Made by a program: the position numbers and the translations under genes. This document shows, piece by piece, positions 59,634 to 64,000 of a DNA stretch of 64,000 nucleotides. A model generated the notes under the pieces. It saw only the letters and a program-made list of their open reading frames with translations, was not told where the DNA came from and ran no database searches. The DNA is taken from contig CAJTTI010000003.1 of the NCBI GenBank assembly GCA_910579225.1, positions 83,337-147,336 on the forward strand, read 5' to 3'. Position 1 is the first letter of the stretch, and the number at the start of each line of letters is the position of its first letter. Origin of the DNA: an uncultured Lachnospiraceae bacterium (GTDB lineage: Bacteria > Bacillota > Clostridia > Lachnospirales > Lachnospiraceae).

Positions 59634-60968
59634 ATGTTACAAAAATTAGAGAGTTTTTTCATGCCGCTGGCAGAAAAAATCGGAAAGAATAAGTATCTGA
59701 TTGCCGTCAGAGACGGTTTTCTGTTATCCATGCCGCTGCTGATCGTAGGATCTTTTTTCCTGCTGATCGCCAACTTCCCGATTCCGGGGTGGGCTGAATT
59801 CTGGGGACAGTTTTTCGGGGAAAACTGGACCTCCTATTTTTCAAAACCCACAGATGCTACCTTCTCCATTATGGCCATTCTGGCAGTGGTGGGAATCGGA
59901 TATTCTTTTGCAGAGCAGATGAAGGTGGACCGGCTGTTCGGAGCAGCCATCTCGCTGGTGTGCTGGTTTTTGATCATGCCGTATCAGATTCTGTTTGAAG
60001 AGTCCGTGGTATCCGGTATCCCGCTGGGATGGGTCGGTTCCAAAGGTATCTTTGTGGGCATCATCTGTGCCTTTCTGGCAGTCCATGTGTATGCATGGGT
60101 GGACAGCAGGGGCTGGGTCATCAAGATGCCCGACGGCGTGCCGCCGACCGTGGAAAAATCCTTCGCGGCTTTGATCCCGGCGGGAATGTCCGTGCTGGTG
60201 TTCTTCATCATCAACGTGGTCTTTGCCATGACGCCTTACGGCAATGCCTTTGATTTCGTATTTGAGATTTTGCAGACACCGCTTCTGGCTCTTGGAAATA
60301 CCCTTCCGGCCATGGTGATTGCATACATTTTCCTGCACTTCTTCTGGTTCTTCGGCGTCAACGGCGGTTCCGTGGTAGGTGCAGTATTCAACCCGATTCT
60401 GCAGACTTTGTCCGCAGAGAATCTGGCGGCATTCCAGGCGGGAGATGCCATGCCGAACATTATCTGTCAGCAGTTTCAGGACCTGTTTGCAACCTTCGGG
60501 GGAGCCGGCTCCACACTTTCGCTTCTGATCGCCATGCTGCTCTTCTGCAAGTCCAAGCGGATCAAGGAGCTTGGTAAACTGGCGATTATTCCGGGATGCT
60601 TTGGTATCAATGAGCCGATCATCTTCGGACTTCCGATCCTGCTGAACCCGATGATGCTGATTCCGTTCATGCTGGTGCCGACGATTAATATTATTATTTC
60701 CTATATTTGTATGAGCATTGGTCTGGTACCCATCTGTACCGGAGTTGCGATTCCCTGGACCATGCCGGTTATCATCTCCGGATTTTTGTCCACCGGATGG
60801 CAGGGCGCAGTTTTGCAGGCGCTGCTTCTGATCCTGGGAGTCTTCCTGTATATGCCGTTTATCAAGATGATGGATAAGCAGTATCTGGCGGATGAGACGA
60901 GGGGAACGGACGAGACAGAGGATGAGGACGATTTCTCACTGGATGATCTGTCCTTTGACGATATGTAA
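59634..60968 (+). CDS. PTS lactose/cellobiose-family EIIC permease
   Basis: A 444-residue membrane sugar permease of the CelB/LacE EIIC family with about ten hydrophobic segments. Typical features are the N-terminus LESFFMPLAEKIGKNKYLIAVRDGF, the central HFFWFFGVNGGSVVGAVFNP, and GCFGINEPIIFGLPILLNPMMLIPF, which carries the conserved Glu near the substrate site. The C-terminal tail is acidic (TDETEDEDDFSLDDLSFDD). ATG 59634 is preferred over TTG 59631. Linked MupG-like and glycosylasparaginase genes suggest an N-acetylated disaccharide or aminosugar substrate. Confidence 0.95.
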   Translation: MLQKLESFFMPLAEKIGKNKYLIAVRDGFLLSMPLLIVGSFFLLIANFPIPGWAEFWGQFFGENWTSYFSKPTDATFSIMAILAVVGIGYSFAEQMKVDRLFGAAISLVCWFLIMPYQILFEESVVSGIPLGWVGSKGIFVGIICAFLAVHVYAWVDSRGWVIKMPDGVPPTVEKSFAALIPAGMSVLVFFIINVVFAMTPYGNAFDFVFEILQTPLLALGNTLPAMVIAYIFLHFFWFFGVNGGSVVGAVFNPILQTLSAENLAAFQAGDAMPNIICQQFQDLFATFGGAGSTLSLLIAMLLFCKSKRIKELGKLAIIPGCFGINEPIIFGLPILLNPMMLIPFMLVPTINIIISYICMSIGLVPICTGVAIPWTMPVIISGFLSTGWQGAVLQALLLILGVFLYMPFIKMMDKQYLADETRGTDETEDEDDFSLDDLSFDDM

Positions 60969-61001
60969 GAAAGACAAGTACAATGACTATGGAGGGATAC
61001 C

Positions 61002-61526
61002 ATGAAGATTGTGATGATATTTGACCAGATCCAGTCCGGACTTGGGACGAAGGATGACACCATGGTGCCGCTGACCGGAAAAAAGGAGGCAGTGGGACCG
61101 GCGGTGATGATGCAGCCGTTTCTGAAGGAGACCGGCGGACGGGTCATGGCGTGCCTGTGCTGCGGCAACGGAACCTATCTGGCAGATCCGGACGAAGTGA
61201 GCCGGAAGCTGTGTGCCATGGTAAATAAAGTAAAACCGGACATTGTGATCTGCGGACCGGCATTTAACTACGCAGATTATGCTGCCATGTGTGCGCGGGT
61301 GGCGGACGATATCAACCGGACTACGGAGGTAAAGGCATTTGCGGCCATGTCTCAGGAGAACGAGGAGACCATCGCTGCCTATAAGGATAAGGTGATGATC
61401 GTGAAGACACCGAAGAAGGGCGGCATGGGACTCAATGATTCTCTGAAACATATCTGTCAGGTGGCAAAGGCGCTGGCGGATGGAGATCCGGGACTGGAAG
61501 CGCTGAAGCAGAGCGTCTGCTTCTAA
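61002..61526 (+). CDS. GrdB-related putative oxidoreductase (glycine/sarcosine/betaine reductase-like)
   Basis: A 174-residue protein resembling the N-terminal part of GrdB, the component B selenoprotein of glycine/sarcosine/betaine reductase. The shared pattern is KPDIVICGPAFNYADYAAMCARVADDIN, preceded by CLCCGNGTYL and followed by VKAFAAMSQENEETIAAYKD. True GrdB is about 430 residues with selenocysteine; this short form has no in-frame UGA, and ends at TAA. No other grd genes are present. Such short forms occur beside PTS/MupG-type genes in Lachnospiraceae; their function is not established. GGAGGG precedes the ATG. Confidence 0.72.
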   Translation: MKIVMIFDQIQSGLGTKDDTMVPLTGKKEAVGPAVMMQPFLKETGGRVMACLCCGNGTYLADPDEVSRKLCAMVNKVKPDIVICGPAFNYADYAAMCARVADDINRTTEVKAFAAMSQENEETIAAYKDKVMIVKTPKKGGMGLNDSLKHICQVAKALADGDPGLEALKQSVCF

Positions 61527-61868
61527 AAGGGCCGAATGCTGTAAAGGATGCCGAAGAGGACGCCGCCGGGAAGGAATGGATGCTGTCTGGCAGGCGCGGG
61601 CAACGCAGGACTGAACGAACTTCTGACTTCGACTAAGACGCTCCAAAGAGCTGTCGCGCCTGAGTCTGTGTAAGAGGTGGACTTTATTCCTGCCAAGAAC
61701 GCCCTTGAACGCCTGCCTGCCGGTATCCGCTCCCTTCCGGCGGCCGGGTTTTGGCAGGCGAAACAGAGTATGATCGGGGCTGCTTTGGAATCTGAAATTC
61801 AGATTTGCCACCCGGGTTTCGGAAATATTAAGAGAAAGTTGTAAATATTTGACAGGAGGGATAAGATC
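61527..61868 (+). other. Long structured intergenic gap within the PTS operon
   Basis: A 342-base gap without a credible gene, between the GrdB-related and glycosylasparaginase genes. It is GC-rich and can fold: CGCCTGCC (61710-61717) pairs with GGCAGGCG (61753-61760) around a GCCGG/CCGGC stem; GACTAAGACGC (from about 61635) pairs imperfectly with GCGCCTGAGTC. It may be a small RNA, a processed leader or a decayed repeat. The last 40 bases (AT-rich with GACAGGAGG) belong to the next gene's leader. Confidence 0.4.
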
Positions 61869-62828
61869 ATGTGGGGAATGATCGCAACATGGAGAATGGC
61901 GGCGGAAGGCGTGGAAAAGGGCGCGCATATGCTGGCAGAAGGACAGAATGCGGGAGACGCCATTGAGACGGCCATCCGGGAGGTGGAGGATTTTCCATAT
62001 TATAAATCGGTGGGTTACGGCGGACTGCCCAATGAAGAGATGGAAGTGGAGCTGGATGCGGCGTATATGGACGGAGATACGCTGGATATCGGCGCGGTGG
62101 CGGCAGTAAAGGACTATGCCAATCCGGTATCCATCGCCAGACGCTTAAGCCGGGAAAAGGTAAACAGCATGCTGGTGGGAGAGGGCGCGGAGAAATTTGC
62201 CCATAAAGAAGGTTTTGAACGGAAGAACATGCTGACAGACCGGGCGAAGACCCATTATCGGAACCGGGTGAAGGAGCAGCGGGAGCTGGAGCTGAAACCT
62301 TACTCCGGACATGATACGGTCGGCATGGTCTGTCTGGACAGCGCCGGAAAAGTGACGGCGGCCACATCCACCAGCGGTCTGTTTATGAAGAAAAAAGGCC
62401 GGGTGGGGGATTCGCCCATCGCCGGTTCCGGATTCTATGCGGACAGCAAAGTGGGCGGTGCCAGTGCCACAGGTCTTGGGGAAGACCTGATGAAGGGCTG
62501 CATTTCCTATGAGATTGTCCGGCTGATGAAGGAGGGCATGCATCCGCAGGAGGCCTGTGAGACGGCGGTAAACCGTCTGGACGCAGAACTGAAGGAGCGG
62601 CGCGGCGCAGCGGGGGATCTGTCGCTGATCGCCATGAACAAGGAAGGCGAATGGGGCGTTGCAACGAACATCGAAGGATTTTCCTTTGCGGTGGTGACCG
62701 AAGGAAAAGACCCTCAGGTGTATCTGGTGGAGCGTCAGGAAGACGGCCGCTGTACGTATGCGCCTGCATCTCAGGAATGGATGGAGGAATATATGCGGAC
62801 CCGTATGGCGCCGGTTGTCGAGGTGTAA
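61869..62828 (+). CDS. N4-(beta-N-acetylglucosaminyl)-L-asparaginase (Ntn hydrolase)
   Basis: A 319-residue Ntn-type asparaginase-2/glycosylasparaginase family protein. The precursor autocleaves before Thr150 in SGHDTVGMVCLD, which becomes the catalytic N-terminal residue; DSPIAGSGFYAD and GGASATGLGEDLM are the substrate-site blocks. It would cleave GlcNAc-Asn (from N-glycopeptides) to aspartate and aminoglycan, or act on isoaspartyl peptides. No signal peptide is visible, so it acts in the cytosol. GGAGGG precedes the ATG. Association with an N-acetyl-sugar-type PTS and a dipeptidase suggests glycopeptide salvage. Confidence 0.87.
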   Translation: MWGMIATWRMAAEGVEKGAHMLAEGQNAGDAIETAIREVEDFPYYKSVGYGGLPNEEMEVELDAAYMDGDTLDIGAVAAVKDYANPVSIARRLSREKVNSMLVGEGAEKFAHKEGFERKNMLTDRAKTHYRNRVKEQRELELKPYSGHDTVGMVCLDSAGKVTAATSTSGLFMKKKGRVGDSPIAGSGFYADSKVGGASATGLGEDLMKGCISYEIVRLMKEGMHPQEACETAVNRLDAELKERRGAAGDLSLIAMNKEGEWGVATNIEGFSFAVVTEGKDPQVYLVERQEDGRCTYAPASQEWMEEYMRTRMAPVVEV

Positions 62829-62939
62829 GGATACCGGGACAATTGTCACAATTCCGGCTGCCGCCGGGAAGGGCAGATAACCGTTGTCATGTCTGGTCTG
62901 TCTGCGCAGCATCCGGCGTGAACGGATCTGGAGAGAAAA

Positions 62940-62989
62940 CGGGTTTTGTCTGTCTCATAAGTCCGTCTGAGGCGGACATCCCGGTTTTT
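62940..62989 (+). terminator. Terminator after the glycosylasparaginase gene
   Basis: CGGG (62940-62943) and CCCG (62980-62983) enclose a GTCCG...CGGAC stem (62961-62965 with 62973-62977), followed by GTTTTT. It lies 110 bases after the stop codon, so the dipeptidase gene probably has partial read-through or its own promoter. The rest of 62829-63075 shows only a short GACAATTGTC palindrome near 62840. Confidence 0.6.
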
Positions 62990-63075
62990 CAGCAGCTGAA
63001 AGCTACACAGTGCTGCGCAAAGATACAGACAGACTCATGATTTGCAGACTGGCCGGGAAAAAGGGGGAGAGATCT

Positions 63076-64000
63076 GTGGAACAGAGAATTTTGAAAAAAG
63101 TAGAGTTACTGAAAGAACAGATGATGGAGGATATCCTGGAACTGGTGCGGATTGACAGTGTGGAGACGGAAGCGCAGCCGGGTGCACCTTTTGGGCCAGG
63201 GGTCAAAAAGGCACTTCAGAAGGCGCTGGAGATGGGGGAGCGTCTGGGCTTTCGGACTGTGAATCTCAACAATTACATGGGCTATGTGGAGTACGGAAAA
63301 GGGGACGATTATGTGTGCGCCATCGGCCATGTGGATGTGGTTCCTCCCGGAGACGGATGGAAACAGCCGCCTTTTGCAGGATACGCAGAGGATGGTGTGC
63401 TGTATGGCCGGGGGGTTCTGGACAATAAGGGACCGATTCTTGCCTGCCTGTACGGGCTGTACGCGCTGAAGAAACTGGGGTATGAACCAAAGCATCGGGT
63501 GCGGATCATCTTCGGGTGCGATGAAGAGTCGGGATTTGAGGATCTGTGTTATTATCTGTCGAAGGAACAGCCTCCGGTATACGGATTTACGCCGGACTGC
63601 AAATTTCCGGTGGTGTATGCGGAGCGGGGACGCGCCGTGATCCGTGTGGAAGCAAAAGAGGCAGGACCGTTCTGTGATTTTGTGACACAGTATTTTATCG
63701 GCGCAAAAAATACCGGAGACAGGCTGGGCATCGATTTTTCCCATCCGGAATACGGCGTTATGGAGATGCGCAATTATAAGCTGTGGATGAACGGGCAGAC
63801 GCTTTCTTTTGAAGCGGCGCTCAGTTATCCGGCCGGCCATACCATTGATGAAATTCTGGAAAGGATCCGGGAAAAAGCGGGGGACCAGAAGGTTACGCTT
63901 GTACAGAACTATGATCCGGTGGTATTTGATAAGGAAAGTCCCATGGTACAGGCACTGAAGGAATGTTATGAGCTGGTGACTGGAGAAGACGGGACACCGG
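63076..64000 (+). CDS. PepV-type M20 dipeptidase, partial (runs off right edge)
   Basis: The first 308 residues of an M20-family dipeptidase of the PepV/Sapep type, a dinuclear-zinc enzyme that splits dipeptides in the cytosol. Metal-site residues are His in CAIGHVDVVPPGDGW, Asp in GRGVLDNKGP and the catalytic Glu pair in GCDEESG. The lid domain begins near residue 185. Full-length relatives are about 460 residues, so roughly a third is beyond the window. The start is GTG 63076 with AAGGGGGAGAG upstream. It could degrade peptides released with the glycopeptide-linked sugars. Confidence 0.9.
   Translation, partial: MEQRILKKVELLKEQMMEDILELVRIDSVETEAQPGAPFGPGVKKALQKALEMGERLGFRTVNLNNYMGYVEYGKGDDYVCAIGHVDVVPPGDGWKQPPFAGYAEDGVLYGRGVLDNKGPILACLYGLYALKKLGYEPKHRVRIIFGCDEESGFEDLCYYLSKEQPPVYGFTPDCKFPVVYAERGRAVIRVEAKEAGPFCDFVTQYFIGAKNTGDRLGIDFSHPEYGVMEMRNYKLWMNGQTLSFEAALSYPAGHTIDEILERIREKAGDQKVTLVQNYDPVVFDKESPMVQALKECYELVTGEDGTP

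Noticed and set aside
61002..61560. Selenocysteine read-through in the GrdB-like gene
   Set aside because: The frame ends at TAA, no in-frame TGA precedes it, and downstream sequence does not continue GrdB similarity.

Overview
The window looks like a chromosome segment from a gut-type anaerobic Clostridia, most likely Lachnospiraceae. The evidence is gene content: a TSCPD-domain protein, SpmB, a two-subunit glycine decarboxylase, a tandem glycine riboswitch, a BMP-type ABC importer, an Rpn nuclease remnant and a GrdB-related protein. Strong GGAGG ribosome sites and the codon style agree. No rRNA, tRNA, CRISPR array, intact insertion sequence or prophage was seen. Species cannot be assigned from this sequence alone.

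Layout. 1-20 kb holds mixed housekeeping and regulatory genes on both strands: a sugar-binding lipoprotein running off the left edge with twin palindromic operators, a YesL-like membrane protein, a LysR/metY pair, a TSCPD protein, rarA, a hybrid histidine kinase, a threonine aldolase, a solo spmB, an OLD-family nuclease with an unusual Cys cluster, a MarR regulator antisense-overlapping a DUF885 peptidase, a double-domain nitrilase, metG, and gdhA with a divergent LysR gene. 20.4-26 kb is a glycine cleavage operon (gcvT-gcvH-gcvPA-gcvPB-lplA) behind a tandem glycine riboswitch with its own terminator.

26.9-54.5 kb is the most distinctive part: a PucR-type regulator followed by 24 same-strand genes, closed by a good terminator at 54.5 kb. 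It encodes 2-oxoacid dehydrogenase E1alpha, E1beta and a short E2, a complete BMP-type ABC importer, two SDR dehydrogenases, an allantoate amidohydrolase/carbamoylase, an iron alcohol dehydrogenase, a deaminase-like amidohydrolase, a hydantoin/allantoin racemase, an allantoinase/hydantoinase, a second small amidohydrolase, a TIM-barrel protein, an AllE-like bicupin, an FGGY kinase, a class III aminotransferase, a nitroreductase, a sarcosine-oxidase-like flavoprotein, EtfB, EtfA and dihydrolipoyl dehydrogenase (E3). The racemase, ring hydrolase, carbamoylase and ureidoglycine aminohydrolase set fits import and stepwise opening of a cyclic ureide such as allantoin or a hydantoin. The other genes would process the carbon skeleton and pass electrons to ETF and a lipoyl dehydrogenase. 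The exact substrate is not determined.

54.6-64 kb is a PTS-linked locus: a MupG-like 6-phospho-muramidase, a PRD/EIIA-type activator, EIIA, EIIB and EIIC of the lactose/cellobiose family, a GrdB-related protein, a glycosylasparaginase and a PepV-like dipeptidase (cut by the right edge). Its two promoters share an identical inverted repeat at identical distance from the -10 box. An internally deleted Rpn nuclease pseudogene sits between them.

Three intergenic places (35.35, 45.79 and 59.05 kb) carry versions of one structured element: a conserved outer stem with fixed flanks, a different inner hairpin each time, and a position directly before a Shine-Dalgarno site. At 59.05 kb it is a perfect 107-base tandem duplication. 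I do not recognise this element, and it is the best candidate here for an undescribed regulatory RNA family.
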